Assembly: GCA_030248195.1 (NCBI GenBank)
Contig: JASAND010010770.1
Location: forward strand, 1 to 64,000
Source of the DNA: Trissonchulus latispiculum
Taxonomy: Eukaryota > Nematoda > Enoplea > Enoplida > Ironidae
DNA length: 64,000 bases
Direction: 5' to 3'
Numbering within the stretch: the stretch's first letter is position 1; each line of letters opens with the position of its first letter. The notes beneath the pieces were generated by a model, which saw only the letters and a program-made list of their open reading frames with translations, ran no database searches and was not told the origin of the DNA. Both the position numbers and the translations under genes were made by a program. This document shows positions 12,301 to 27,300 of the stretch, one piece after another.

Positions 12301-15300
12301 GGGAAAACTCAAAATTCTACCTCCTGGTGATAAGGGATTTTCTGAAACATCAGTGAAAGTTTTAAAGTCTGTGTGCATTATTTCATGCCGAAATTTGCGA
12401 ATCCAGCAGGCAACCGATTATATATTCACTATGCAATTTCGTGCTTAGAAGCCAAAGCGGGTCGACGACTCAACGTTACATTAAAGGTATTCTTGAAGCT
12501 GCCAATCTGAGGAGAGTTAATGAACACACAATTGCCGAAAGTTTGTTGAGCTTGTATCTAGCTGACCATATTGCAAGATATTTGGGTGTTCAAAGCAATA
12601 TAAACCCTATACTTTATCAGGCTGGACTTTTGGCCATCGGGTTAACTTCGAAAGAAGAGTTAGTTCGTTTTGGGGACACTTGTGTGGAGTCAGTGGAAGG
12701 TTACTCGGGAGTTGTCATAGATGCAAAAGTGATGCCAAATGCCATTAGTTATGAGAAAGTGTTCTGTGTATCTCCGGCAAAGTTTGGAATGTGGGATCAA
12801 GTAGGCTAAATAGTGCTAAAAGATTCATTGTTTGCAAGATAATGCTTGCAGATTTTAAACATTGCGGATTAAGTCAAATATGTGGTCTAAGCTTTAAAAC
12901 TCATTAAAGTTTTACCATTTGTAAAAGTTCCCAAATTTAAATTTATATATTCATTGGTTTCGATTTAGAATTTAAGACTTTGTTCGTTCCTAAGTTCTAA
13001 ATTTTAGTTGCTTGCATCAAGAAATTAGGATGACTCAAAAATTCTCCGGATAGTTGAACAGATTTTAATTTCGAAAACACTTAGATCCAACTTTAAAATA
13101 ATACTAAAAAAAATTTCTATTTATGAACTTTAGATTTTTAAGTTTTAAATGAAAATATTTAAATAAAAATAAATTAATTTTAATTCAACTTTAATTTAAC
13201 CAAAGATTAGGAGTAAATGGAGTAATGGGTATGTCAGCTTTAACTCCACCGCGAGTGTAGAAGGTTTCCGGAAAGTTGAGAAAAAACGACTCGAAAGTTG
13301 TCACCAAATGTCTCGAAAGTTGCAAAAATGAAAATCGAAATTGTCTCGAAATATTTCAAAACTTTCTAGAAATATTTGAAAAATGTCTCGAAACATGTAT
13401 TTATTTGGCATGTTTGCGCAGGGATGGAAACTGGGTCATGGGTCACTGGGTCATGGGTCGTTTGGGTCGCCATTTTTGCTTGGGTCACTGCATCTTGGGT
13501 CACCAATTTTCTAAACCGTTTGGGTCAGTGTGGGTCTGGGTCAAGCATCCTGTGGGTCACTTTGGGCCTGGGTCAGCAATTTTTGTTGGGTCATTTTGGG
13601 TCTGGGTCACAGGGTCTTACCAAATTTCAAATTCGAAGATCTATCTTTGTTCCAATTACGTAAAACTGTCGCTGCTACAAAAATTTTTCGCGCCGTCGGC
13701 GCGAATTTTAAATTGAGTTTAAATTTAAATTGCGCTGTAGTGACAATCTTTAGTTTCGTTTGTTCTTTCATTGGAATTTAGTATTGCTTCTCTGAATTCA
13801 GCAGAGTTAGCTGTGCCTTGTCCGGTCATTATGTTTTCGCCGGTTCACGTAACAAAAGTCATGTACACTTCCATAGATTTTAAAATTTTAAATGCTTTGC
13901 TACATCAACCAATCAGATCTTCCAAGTAAGATAACTACTACTGAAATAATTAAAATGACAAGATTGAGGAGCTATGAACCTGCAAACTATAGAAATCGGT
14001 ATGTATAGGTATACCTACTACACCCAACTTCAAAAATCAAGAAAGTTATGGCGTTTCAAAACCATTTTACAAAAGGATAATGTAAATTCAGTTAAGGTCG
14101 AGTTATTTTGTTGGGTCATTTGGGTCTGGGTCACGAAAATTCCTGGGTCAGCTGGGTCTGGGTCGCGAAAACGATTGGGTCATTTGGGTCTGGGTCACGG
14201 AATTTTCAAATTTCCTGGGTCGCCTTGGGTCTGGGTCAAATTTGCGTTTGGGTCAAGTGGGTCATGGGTCAAAAATAATGACCCAGTTTCCATCCCTGTG
14301 TTTGCGTGCAAAAATGTTCTATACAAATTCATCAAATGTCTCAAAATATTTTCAAGAAGTCTCGAAAGTTGAAAATCTTTCGAGACAAAAAGTCTCGAAA
14401 GTTGAAAAATATTTCGAGACAAATCACAACTTTCCGGAAACCTTCTACACTCGCGGTGGAGTTAAAGCTGACATACCCATAATTGGCTCTCAGCTTCGAA
14501 ATATCACCACATAATAACGACAATATCGATAACGTAATCTAGCACTGCAAATGCAGGGATTAATGAACTTACGAAATTTTTACGCAAGTTAAGGCAGAAT
14601 TACTTGGAGTATTAATTGGAGAAAATTTGGGTTGATTTGGTTAACCACAGTTTATAAGACATCGGTTAACCTCCAGCTATAAGGATCTACCACACCCAAT
14701 TGATCGCACTTTGATCGCATCGCATCCAAATACACATTGGTCTAGAGAATATTTTACACGATATCAACTCACTATATGTAAGGACAACGTTAGCAAAATC
14801 CGAGCACCGTACATTTGCGTTCAGGAGCCAGTTTCATAAAAAACCGTCTCGAGTTCTCGAGATCTCAAGTTCTCGAGTAGTCTGTTTTCAGTGACAACAA
14901 CTCTTCTCTATTTAAAATTATATGTAAAAGTATCTACGGAAAATTTTATGTTGATTTATTCCGTCAATCATGCAAATTATCGAAGCAGGAAGAAACAATT
15001 TACAAATTTAGATTTTCAAAAATTTCTCGAGGCGGTCTCAAGTTGCCATAAATTTCTCTGGTCGAAATCGACCAGAGAACTTGACTCGAGAACTCGAGAG
15101 CTTTTTCAGCGTGACTATCGATGCGACTTGCGGATTTCAAAAACTTCCAGCGTAGTTTAGCTACTAAACTCGAGAACTCGAGAAAATTTTTATGAAACTG
15201 GCCCCTGAGGATAAAGTTCAATTGGGGACACTTGTGTACATAACATTCATAGACGTGCTTGAGTGTACGAAATCAAGTCTTGCTAACTTGTTGCTGGTTT

Positions 15301-18300
15301 AAAGAATGTTTCACCGCTTTAAAAAAATAAAAATAAAATTTTTTAAAGTTTTTCTTCTGCCTGGAGGCAGAACTATTTACACGGACTATAGATAGGAATT
15401 GCACTATGCAAGGGTTCCCAAGTCTAACTTCGCTTATCTTCAGCATTGGTCTCCTATACTCCTATACTGCTTTTTTAACCAAAGGGGGCATACCTGAAAA
15501 CCAAATTAAACTATTAATTTTGTTTTCTTATTTCTATTCGAACCTTAAGTTTTTGCTGCACTGCTCTGTAATTTGTGTGTGACTATTTTTATTCCTGCTG
15601 GAGCAGGAATGTATAAAAAGGAAACTAGTATATTTAGTGCATTATGAGTCATTTCTCCATTCAGAAGCCCTATCTTCAACATAGGGCTAGCTTAGGTCAG
15701 ATTTTTTGCATTCGGATTATGCAAATTAGGTTTTGGAGCCTATTTAAGCGGGTGAACTGAGAGCCTTCGCGCAGTCTTCGGCTGTCAGCAATTGAAACGA
15801 TTGCAGATTTTTAAGCACCAGTGTAGCTTGGGAGCTACACATGGTGCATTAGGCAATTAGGTACTAGCTTGCGCTGGACATCACAAGTTCAGGCCAATCA
15901 TGGCATGGCAAGCATAGGCCTGCACTCCCTGATGACAATACAGTTCATTGAGGATTGGAGAAAAATTAAACAGCGGAGTAAAAGTAATAGAAATTTTGTG
16001 CAGAAAACTTTTGCTTCCTTTTTATTTGGAAGAACGGATGTAAGTTTGCCAGCTGTACTGTTGCACACAAAAATGTTAACTGATTGCATTGTGCTATGCT
16101 GAGGAAAGCCTGGTCTGATAAGACAGCAAAACAGTTAGTGAGATATTTCAACAGTCAGTAGTTCGAAATCAAAAAATTAAGTTGAGGTTAGTTAAGTAAA
16201 GTGAAATTTTAAACCGAACCTGCAGCTTCTAACGCTTAAAGGACCTTCCGACAAAGACAATTTTGCAATTGAATTGAATGCAATTGCATTGAACAGGTCT
16301 ACAAAGGAATACTGCCCCCTTTTGGGGCCTACTTGTTATATATAGTTTCTCGACTTTCTAAAACACAATTACCCCCTTAAACCAACATTTCTGCTTTCCA
16401 AGTTTTCATTCTTCTCTCCCCCTGAATTGCGAGTATGAAATCGGCTAAATAGGATGAAAGTGTTTATGCAAATGAGATTCGGATTTTGAGAACAGTTTGC
16501 AACTGTTTGGCTTGTTGACTGGCTGCATGTCGTAAATAAGTTGGCTAGCGTTGAGGCAATAAACTTGATAAAGATTTGCACTTTAGTAAAATAAACTTCA
16601 GATTAAAAACAAAATGTCAGCTTAACTTTGATTACGTTCACTCAGACGGACTGACTATCGGACTACTGCTGACTTAAAACAAATATTATCCAATGTTAAG
16701 CAAAGTCCTTAATTGGGCGTAACTCAGATTTAATCGGCCTCAACGTTGACACAAAGCACCAAATCAAAAACCCTGGGGAGAGATCTTAAAAACAGCTTGG
16801 CTGAGTGTTAACTAATTTTCTGTGTCTAATTCACCAGTAACGCTACCATAACTTATTACATTCTTTTACTGCTCAGAGGCAGAACCACACCCCTTTTAGG
16901 GGTCTTCTTGTTAAAGTTAAGCTGGAAGCGCAAGGCATATAAAAACCTTTTTGGTTGGCAATTTTAGATTTAATTCCATGTGCTTTCAGATATGCTGAAC
17001 ACGCATCCGGAATTTGTTTTTCAATCCAGCTTTTCGTTACTTGGTGTAAAGCTAAAGCTGTAAACTTAGCATGAAAGCTTACACTGAGTTTACGAAAAGC
17101 CGTATATATCTAAGAATTATTTTAAGACTCGCGTTCAGCGTTCCTGAAATTCCTTGGAACCAACATTAAGAACAATTGTATTCCCTTTGTCCGCCACTAA
17201 AAATTCAAAGATTACAATTTTTATCCCGCCTAAGGGCGGGATAGCTATTATCGAAACTGGACCAATGAGCGGTATGAGCAACTGCGCTGAAGGACCACTA
17301 AAAATTGAGCAGTATGCTTATCACTGCTCTCAGTGAATAGTTTGGTTTTTTGCAGAGGGGGCATTGGCGAAAGTTATTCCTCGGCGACTTGTTTGTTATG
17401 GCATCTTAATAGTTGCAGTTCAATATTAGCTTTGTAGCAGAGATGAGCACGGGCCGGATTCTTTCGGTCCGGCCCTGCCCGGCCCGCTCCAAAATTTGGT
17501 CGGCCGGCCCGGGCCCGGCCCGGCCCGCTGGCAAAATGTTTCGGCCCGGCCCGGCCCGGCCCGTTCCAAAATTCGGCCCGGCCCGCCAAAAGAAAAATAC
17601 GAAAATTTTGCTAACAATGTTCTTTCAAAGGCTTCAATGAAAGATGGAGAGGCTAAATTATGCTATGAAATGTTGAATTTTGCCATAAAATAACCAGAAT
17701 CAGCACATCTGTAGCTAATTTTAGTAATTTTACAACAGTTGCTAGAGTTGATCCGGCCCGTTTTTGCCCGCTCCGGCCGGCAGTTAAAAAGTTTCACGGC
17801 CCGGCCCGTCCCGACCCGCTAACCAATGGTGGTCGGCCCGGCCCGGCCCGCAACGCGGGCCTTGTCGGGCCGACGGGCCGAAATGCTCATCTCTACTTTG
17901 TAGCAAATTCATATTTAGCACTGCTTTAAAACAGAGCCCCCCTTGTTCATATTAATTTATATTTTATCAGCGATTTCTCGCATTTCCCCCTCCGGTTAAC
18001 ATGAAAAATGGACAAGTTTGTACAGGTCAGCCACAATATGCAAATTAAGTGCTTAAACTTTCTTTAGTAATGAAGTTTATTCCACATCATGCGGTGCGTT
18101 GCGTGTAAATCAAAGTAACAACTGCTGAAAAATCTTGCAACGCCGCAATCGATTGCAATTAATACACAAAAACGGTGCTCCTTTTCTAGCAAAAGATATA
18201 TCCTAGTCGAGGCTCAGTTTTGAAGATTTTCAAAGCAAAACAAAAAAACAGAATCATTTTTATTGATTACATATTTGACAGTTGTAAATACTTGAATGAG

Positions 18301-21300
18301 TTTGTTCTTTATATGTACCTCATACTAGATAGCAGATGCGTAGCCAGTGGGTGGGGCAGGGGGGAATGCCCCCCGAAATCGGAGATAAAAGAACATTTTT
18401 AGTTTTTAAGGCCGATTTGTGGCGTTGGGCCAAATTTTTCCAGAAACACTGCGCCCGCGCCCCGCGGCGCTCATTTTAAATAAGCCTGCCGCCAAAATGC
18501 TAAACTGTACTTGAATTTACGTTAAACAGATAGTTACGGAAAAGCTCTGATGGCTTGCCTGCCCCTCCCCGAAATTTTTTCCTGGCAACGTTATTGCTAG
18601 ATAGTGTAAGGAAATTTCATTAGATTACATTCAAGAGTACACCAAAACTGCGGCCAATTGGCAGGCTTTTAGCAGACATTGCAAGGTGGAGACAGTCGTA
18701 AAACCAGATTGCCCAAACAACCGAAACAGGATTTGTCGAACATAGGCACCCTTCTTGGGGGTGTTCTGAAAGTTCAGGAGTTCACCTGAATACATGGACT
18801 TGGCTAATGTGTCTGTCAAACTAACTAAGGTACACCATGTTGATCGAATATATAGAAACGCCTTTTTTCAGTAAGTAATCTGCGCATAAATCTGCACAGA
18901 AAAGTTACAGAAAAGTAATTTCTGCATAGATTTAATCAGGATTTTGTATAGATTTGTAAATTGAAAAAAGATTTCTGTACAGATTTAATAGTTTTTTCCT
19001 CAAAACCTGTGCAGAAATGCTTCACTGCTATTCAAAATCTATATAGACTCTATCTAAATGTTGTTTGTGACCGCATAAATTTTTAATAAAGATTGTGACA
19101 AATTTTGCGTTTTTTATCCCTAGAATAGTCCAAAATCTAAAATAAAAAGCATAAATTTGAAACACTCGTTAGGGGGCACTGCCACAAAATCCCCGAAACA
19201 ACAAAAGTTCCTGATCTAACCAAAATTTTACAAAAATCTGAAAAATGCTGCTTGTTATATTATTGAGGTGCTCAGTGCACTATACTTCCGCAATGTGCCT
19301 GAAACTAGATAACATTGAAAAATTAACTTCCCGAAAAAATAAAGAATATCCTTTTAAAAAAATTCTGGGTGTTAACTAATAGTTCCTTGCTACACCAAAT
19401 AGTTAATGTAAATTATTAAATTACCTAGCCTAGCTTTGGCTGGTAACCGTTCTCTTAAAGCAGAGCACCAGCCGAATCGAAACAAAAACATGAAACTTTA
19501 ACATCTTCACCTTTATTGTTTGTTATAAATCTGTGCAGATTCTGCACAGATTTTTAATAATTTTCTCAATTTATAGACAGATTTTGTGCAATTGCCCTTT
19601 CTAAAGAAAACAATTCTACACAGATTTATGTCCTTTTCTGTGCAGAAACTTTTTTAAAATTAACAAATCTGCACAGATTTAACACATTTTAAAAAATATT
19701 CTGCGCAGTTTTATTGCGTTCTGTATAGAAAAATAATGAATTCTGTATATTCGATCAACATGGTGTACCTTAGTTAGTTTGACAGACGCATAAAACGCCA
19801 ATTTTGCAAACAAGCGCAAAGAAGTGAAAGCACCTAACCAGCTCATATAGCCAATACAAAGCAGGCAGCAGTACTCGGTTTGCTAAATTCAACGTCGGGA
19901 TGATGCTCCTTTTAGGGGCCAACTTGTTAAATTGCATTTTTGAAAGATTAACTCGCATTCATAGGTTAACGCGGGGGGGGGGGGTCTGGGGAGGTCCAAG
20001 CCCCCCCCAATCCGGACAAGGTCGCCGGAATTTTTTAGCAAAAATGTTTAATTTTTCAGAAAAATCGGGCAAAACTGTGGAATTTTTTCAAAAAATTGAC
20101 CATTTCTTGCAAATTTTAATAAAAAATTGCAAACGTTAATAAAATTAGCGTTAATTTTTTGAAAAATTTTACAAATTTATTCTTGAGGTACAAGCCCCCC
20201 CTGAAAATTTTTGTTCAAGGTACAAAGCCCCCTCAAAATTTTCTGGGGACAAGCCCCCCCCAGGACCCGACCCTATGTTAATGTATGCTCGCATTAAATA
20301 TTAAAAAATAAATAAATAACTGATAAATTATGATTCGAGAAAGTAAGAAATGCATGCACAAATTTAGGGGGATAAAGTTCAACTGATCCATCCTATGCTT
20401 ATCATGTCGGTTTTGGACCGACAATACCAACGTGGGAAAGCTCTACACTCCACAGTACGCTGGCTACGCTGTGTAGAATTCTTTCACACTTTAAGCTATT
20501 TTGCATCAAACCTAATATTATGAAGTGGGAAAATATATACTAGCTAGCTTTACCAACATCGAAATTTTAGTTAAATTCGTTCCCCTCCCCACCCTCCTTA
20601 TGTCAGTTCCTCCGCACAGGATTTGCACAAGACCTATGAAGAATTGAATTTAATATTAAAAGAACTACAATTTTAAGATTTACGAATTTATAATACGTGA
20701 AGCAATAAATTATTCGTGCTTCAACGTTACACAAATGTGAAAACAATAATCCAGACAAATTAGATTTACCAACTAAGGGGATAGCTGTCATTTCGCTGGT
20801 GGTTGTTTCAGGCTTCATCGGAATTGACGTCGTTAAATCTAAAAACATTAAGCAAAACCAAATCAGGTCAGCAGAAATACAAGTATGCGAACCTCTCTTT
20901 CTCGTGACTTATCAATCTATTTTTCTCCAAATATAAAATTAACTGTTTCAATCTGTTTTCATTCTGAATTCGGATCAAACAATTGCATGCTTTAATCAGG
21001 AAGTGTTGGAGTAAAGCAATACAGATTACAGATATAAAATTGTCCAGTTGACGATTATTTTATGCTCATATTTTCTTCAAAAAACTATCATGGCATTAGC
21101 CTTAGATTCAGGTCTACGTAGAAGCTTACCCAAAACTACTGCTTGATGATGCGCCACCTAGTGTTGTCGACCAGAGGATTTTCTGCTCGAGGAGCTCAGG
21201 CCCAAGCACACGCCTGTTTTATTGGGACTGGCCCCCCACGACAACAAGTGTAGTTGTTATCCTATGAGTTGCAACTAGTAGTAACTAATCATGCATGTCT

Positions 21301-24300
21301 GTGGAAGAGGACACTTCTAGATATTTCTCGACACATTTTCCCTCCTCTCTCCTGCCTTGAGATTGGTGACTTGTGAGAACACGCTGATTTATTGACTACC
21401 TTTGCGAAAATAAGGCAACTAAGACAACGCACCTGAGACTGCTGTTATCACTGTAATCACGTTTGACGAAGGCCCCAGACCATAAGGATTCTTTGCCTTC
21501 ACAAACATTGTGTACGTAGTATTTGGAGACAAATTTTGTAGTATCGTTCCTATGGTACTATCGCCAAGACTGGTAGTTCGTGTATGCCACTGTTGAATTG
21601 GTAGCGTTGCGTCTGGGGAATAGTAAATTATGAAATCCTAAAACGTTAACTGTTTGCCAGTTTTTCAGAAAGGTTAGATTCAAGAAGTTAACACGTCAAG
21701 GCCGATAAACATAAAAAGACAATGAAATATTCATTGCGTAGAAAAATAGTGGAATCGCACCGGCGGTATTTATGCGAAAAGGGTTAACGCAGCCAACGTG
21801 TTAAGTACTTGGATTATTAATATATAATCACGGAAGAGTACCAACATAATATATAAGAGTGTGACAGCTGGAAAGTTCTGTTATCTGAGCAAAAACTATA
21901 CTCTGTTCGCTAACGCACTACCACTTTGAACCCCAGTTAGCAAAGTAAATTCCCCGCTATGTTTGTGTTCTAAAGTTCGAAACAGACACAAATTACATGC
22001 ATGCACTGTTTGTATTTTCGAGCTTAAACACATAAATTTGGAGCGAGTGAGCCTACTACCGTTTGGACCCCGTACCCATAGAGGGGCAGAGTGAGATTGT
22101 TTCAACTTGGAGAGGGGGTAAGCCGATAGCAAACATAGCATAGTTTTGGCTCTCAATGCATAGAGTGTGTCGCTTGTCATACTCTTATGCATTATGTACT
22201 CTTTGTAGCATGAATTCATGAAAAGAGTATGACCTAGAGATCCTAATTAGTCTGTATATAAACGGGGCCCTTATTGGAAATAAGTTGAAACTACCGTAAT
22301 CCTTTGCTAGACCCTCCAAAACGCAGCGAGGTTTCTGCAATCTGACTGGCTGTTGTCGATCCTCCTTCCCAAACTGGGAGCTATTTTTGACGGCTCTCCC
22401 CAAACGGGGAGTGGTATGCTTATGAACTGGAAGCCCCTCCCTAACATAATAGTGGACGTAGCACTATGCCCCTCCCTAACATAATAGTGGACGTAGCACC
22501 ATTTCGCAATGCCAAAAAAAAGATAAGCCTGCTTTAGTTATATGATTTTCGTTGTATCGCGTAGATGTTTATCCTGGGCTAACGAAAATTTAATCGAAAA
22601 CGGACTTCAGAATCGTGCTCAGTGCCCAAAAAAATCCTGTTTTCAGGGAAATCTGTTACAAAAGTTTTTTGATTCCATTGATCCCTTGCCAACATCTGAA
22701 ATGTGGTGGTGATTCCTTTTGCAGACATCAATTTTGAACCATCATTACTCATTAATTACTTGGAGTTAAGAAGTCATAATTATATAAAAATGTAGCCTAA
22801 CATTGTCTATTTTTCCTGCTGCGCCTCAGCGCAGCAGGTCTCTTATGTTTGCTCAGTCCTCTGTTTTGCACGCAGACTCTACACAAAACATAGGTTTTTA
22901 CATAAACACACATCTTCTGTGCTTTAAGATAGGGAATATATAATTTGTACGCAGAAATATTGGAGAAACTGTTTGCACACGTAAATTACGTATATGTGTT
23001 AAATCTGTCTCTCTGATTTATTTTCTTACTCTCTAAAACCGGAAACGATCTGCTCTTAAGTTCATAATGCATTGTTTCTTCACAACTGTCTGCAAGCGAA
23101 AAAAAGCTTGGCTTTCAACTATAAGAAAGGTTGTTGAAAGAATGGGAGATAACGTCAATTTGACGATGACTTGTAAGATTTCATGTGTTCGTTCATCATG
23201 CAAAGTCAGATTTCAAGGTTTACATGATTTGGTCAATTTGGCTCAAAGGTTGTTCTGTTTCAGACATTTGTAATGGAAAAGGCAAAGTAAAACCTAAAAA
23301 GGACAGGGAAAAGCTCAGCTTGTAGTAGATTGCGATTCTTGATGGAATTGATCTGAGTTTCTAATGTACTAGTTATGAGTGGCGTGCGTGTGAAACCTTG
23401 CTGTGAATTATGAACGTCCAAGCATTGTATAAAGTAACTGTCCTGTAATTACCAGAGTTTCCAGTCAGTGTGAAACCCCCCAGAAACTCATTATTAGGGA
23501 CATAGGTTCTAGTGTAAATAGAAAGAATAAGGCTAGAATTAGTATTACTCTAACGCAAATGACACGAAAAGAGAATAGAATCTCAGTGGAACGTAGTCCA
23601 AGGAAGCTTAGGTAGGTTATCAGTCAGCAATGGAGGGGTCGTTACCCTTCCCGGGTCAGTAATAGGCCCCAATATGGTTCTCTGTATAATGGAGGAGTCG
23701 TTACTCTTCCCAGGCCACGAATAAGGCCTCACACAATCAAGAAGTCATTTAAAAATAGATTGAAATAGCTGAAAATCATCAAGGGAAATAAGTTCGAAGA
23801 CAGAAGTTGTTTAATAACCAGCAATTTAACAAGAAATTTCGAGTTTAAAACGTTTTACGCAGTTAATAAGTGCGAATAATGGAAGATGGGTCAAAATAAG
23901 GCCATAATTCGCCCATTAGGGGCATGGAATAATGTTAGTTAGTGTTCATAGGTACTAATTAGGTATAATTTGCAGTATTTAGGTGATAATTAGTTAATTG
24001 GTGCAATTTTTGGTCAAAATATAAGTTTGGCTTATCTGAAAGGCAATTCTCTGCTGATTCTAAAACTCCAAACCCGGTCACCTAACTCCCAATATTGCGA
24101 AAGTTATAGGTGAAAGAAGTTTTGATTAAGTTACATTTTAATTTTGTAATATTGGCCTTGGGTGACCTTATAACAATGCGTAACCATGTGTGAGGTTACG
24201 CCCATTCATGTTCCCATTCATATCCCCTGAGCCTCTGCTGGCTCTCTCCCAGCAGAGACTTGCCTCGCAGAGAAGAACTTAACACACACATTAGGTGTGA

Positions 24301-27300
24301 AATTACGTTCGGAGGGGGCTTAACTCCCTCCCTAATAATTTAAAAGAAGAGAAAATTGTTAGTCTTAGGTAGTTAGGTACGTAGAGGAATAATATTTAAC
24401 TTTTATTTTCTAGAAAATTACGAAGCTATAGTATGCATATTTTTACGCAACAATTGCCCTTCCGTTACTTTTCCAGCTAGACTTAGAGTCTTGGCGAGGA
24501 AGGACAATTGTTGCTGGGATCAACGGGCGGTTTCCCTTGTCTACGGCCGAAAGGTCAAGTCCAAAAAGAAAGAAAGGGGCTAGGAGACAAGGGAATGCCT
24601 AAAAATAACAAACATAAATTTTACTAAATAACACGGCAACATTGGCAATTAATATTTATTTTTCCATATTCGGCCCCGAGTGGCCTTTATTTTGTACAAT
24701 TTTGTTTTACAATTCTTTTAACTTCATTTTTAAAGCCAGTAATTTCCCCTTTGGTTACCTTTACGTGGTAACCAAAAAGTCTGCAAAGTTTCCCAAAATT
24801 CAGCTTGGGAAATAAATCAAAATTAGGGTCAGTTGGAGGGTAATAACTCCATTTTCTCGTTAATCTCCCCTCCAACGGACCAGCCGCGTGGCCAGCCCGA
24901 GTTGGGCACACGCTTTAAGATAGGGAGCTTCCAGAAATTTCTGGAAGCTCCAATAAAAATCAAAGAAGTCCGCCAGAAAGGCAAACACCAGTGAGCTGTC
25001 AGACTCCTGTCAGCTCACTGGAAATTTTCAAATCTTTCTCAGTGTTCGTCTGAGACTCGGCCGAGAGCGGTCGCTTACCTCCCCCCTATAACTAGCACGT
25101 CTTCCCGTTGTGCCAGCGTTTTGGCCGGGAATAAAAGACGTGCTTTCCCTGGTTAGGACACGAGTTAGGAGCCCCTTCTGACCCACACTGGTCAGAAGGG
25201 ATGATCTGAGCGCACACGACGAACACCACACACTGAGGGCCAAATGAGCGTACTATGCTCGGCCAGGAACTGCACCTAGGAACGCACCTTTAGGGATTTT
25301 GAAAGGCCCTTTTGGCCTAAAAATTCACCTTTTTGTGGCTTTCGGGCCTTGTTTAAAAATCATGTCTGTCAACCAAGCCACGGCCTGAATGGCCTCAATT
25401 TTTACAGGGGCCTACGCCCAAGATATTCTGTGTGTATTGCTGTTTTTGGGGTTGCAATAATGAATTGGGATTTTGAGTGGGGACCCACCCCTGAGTTGAG
25501 GTAGGAGGTCCCTTGGTTACGACCTCATACTCAGAACTGAGTTAATTTAGGGACTGTTTCTCCCCACAGCCGGCAATTAGGAATTGCCGGCCGTATTCGC
25601 AAAAGTAGGCGCTACCGAAGCCATCCATATTGTCTGTAATTGTGCATTGTTATTATGAATTGTAACCTTAGGTCGGCATCAAAAATGTTAGGCACTAAAA
25701 ACCCGGAATTGGTTTTTTATTATTAATTATCAGTCGTTTTAAGGGGAATGGCCGGCTTCCCCGTTAGCAATTTAATTAGTTTAACACTGTCCTCAGCGGA
25801 AATATGTCTGTGTAGTTTTGTTGTAGTAATAATTGCCTGAGCAATTATTACTCGTTCGGCTTTCCAAAATAACCAAAAGTTCCAAAAATTCAACAAAAAA
25901 TTTCTTTCATCAAAACTGCAAAGTTCCAAAGTTCAAAGCAAAATACTGGAAGAGGTGAATCGTAGTTAACCCAGAATTAGGGCAAAAATATGCATACTAC
26001 AAGTAGGTAGGTTTTGTTAAGGAGTAGTTAGGATGTATTATGTTGAATAATCGTATGTGTAAACAATATTGTGATTTGTAGTGTGAATGAGACCCCCCAA
26101 ATTTACGTAAGTGGCTTCCTGGGTAAACCCCTCATGGAGTGTGAGGTTCCAGGGCTAGCCTTCGTTTGTAGAGTGTGAGTTAGTAATCAAAATTGTGTGA
26201 TTGCGAGGGTGAATGAGGGCATACCATGTAAACTCCCTTTGTTTGATAAGGGTATTGGGACTGCCAGAATGAATGAGTAAAATAGTCAGATAGTAGGCAG
26301 GAAAATAGGGCCAAATTGAGTAGCAATTTGGACCCAACGCTTAGATAAATTAAGGCCAGTAATGCCTGTTGATTGGATGTGTAATCATTGCGAAAAGTGC
26401 TAATTTTGGGGTGAAAGTCGCAGGAAGTCTGCATAGAAACGAAGGTAGTTTCGGCGATTCAGAGCAGGTTCTGCAGCCTAGGGTCACGGGGACCCCGAAT
26501 TAGGTCTGCCAAATCTGCTGGATTTCCGGTCATCCGCGTAGGTTGCCCTGCGATTAGGGGGCGGATGAGCCGCATTCACGGAATCCAGAAATGGCCGAAT
26601 CAAGGTTATAACAGAAGAGTTTAAATTAACCCGAAATTAATCCAAGAATTTAGTCTTATGTGGTAGACAGCCGATTAGCGGACTGGTAGTTTAATTAGTT
26701 CTAGGTAGGAAAATGTTAGACTAGTCTTGTTGTATTAATTAGCTGAAGTTCTTAATAATTGGGAAATAGTTAGGTCTAAGATAGGGGTATTGATGGTTTT
26801 GGCTTAAAATTAGCATGGGTTCACGGTCGTTACCGTAATCGCTTAACTTCCCATGTAAGAGGCCAAAAGATGAGTCAAACTAAAAGAAAAGAAGTAGACC
26901 CGTGCTGAGATTCGAACTCAGGTCCTCTGGATTAATAGATCCAGTGCTCATCCATTTGAGCTACACGGGTTATAATTAGAACAAGTTTAAGCCAGCCTAT
27001 ATAAGGAAGCAATTTAGCAACCCAGCGCGTGTGCATTTTAATTAATACATTAGATGTGCTAGTTATGCATATGTAGGAACAAACTTTAATTATGTTTTTC
27101 TCACTATTTACTTAACATTTTTTAGTGCTGTAAGCACAAAAATGTTCAGTTTTTCAAGCTCTACCAGAATATATAACTTTTACCTAAATTCGTTTGCATC
27201 GAAATTTTGTTAACTTATATGCCAGTTTTGCACGAATGCAATTATGTGCTCGTGTGAAAGGGTGGTAGTTTGCGCGACTTCCGCTCGGCTGGCTGCTGGG

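Noticed and set aside
13276..14372. Trp/Gly/Ser-rich frames
   Set aside because: Created by GGGTCA arrays of the nested element.
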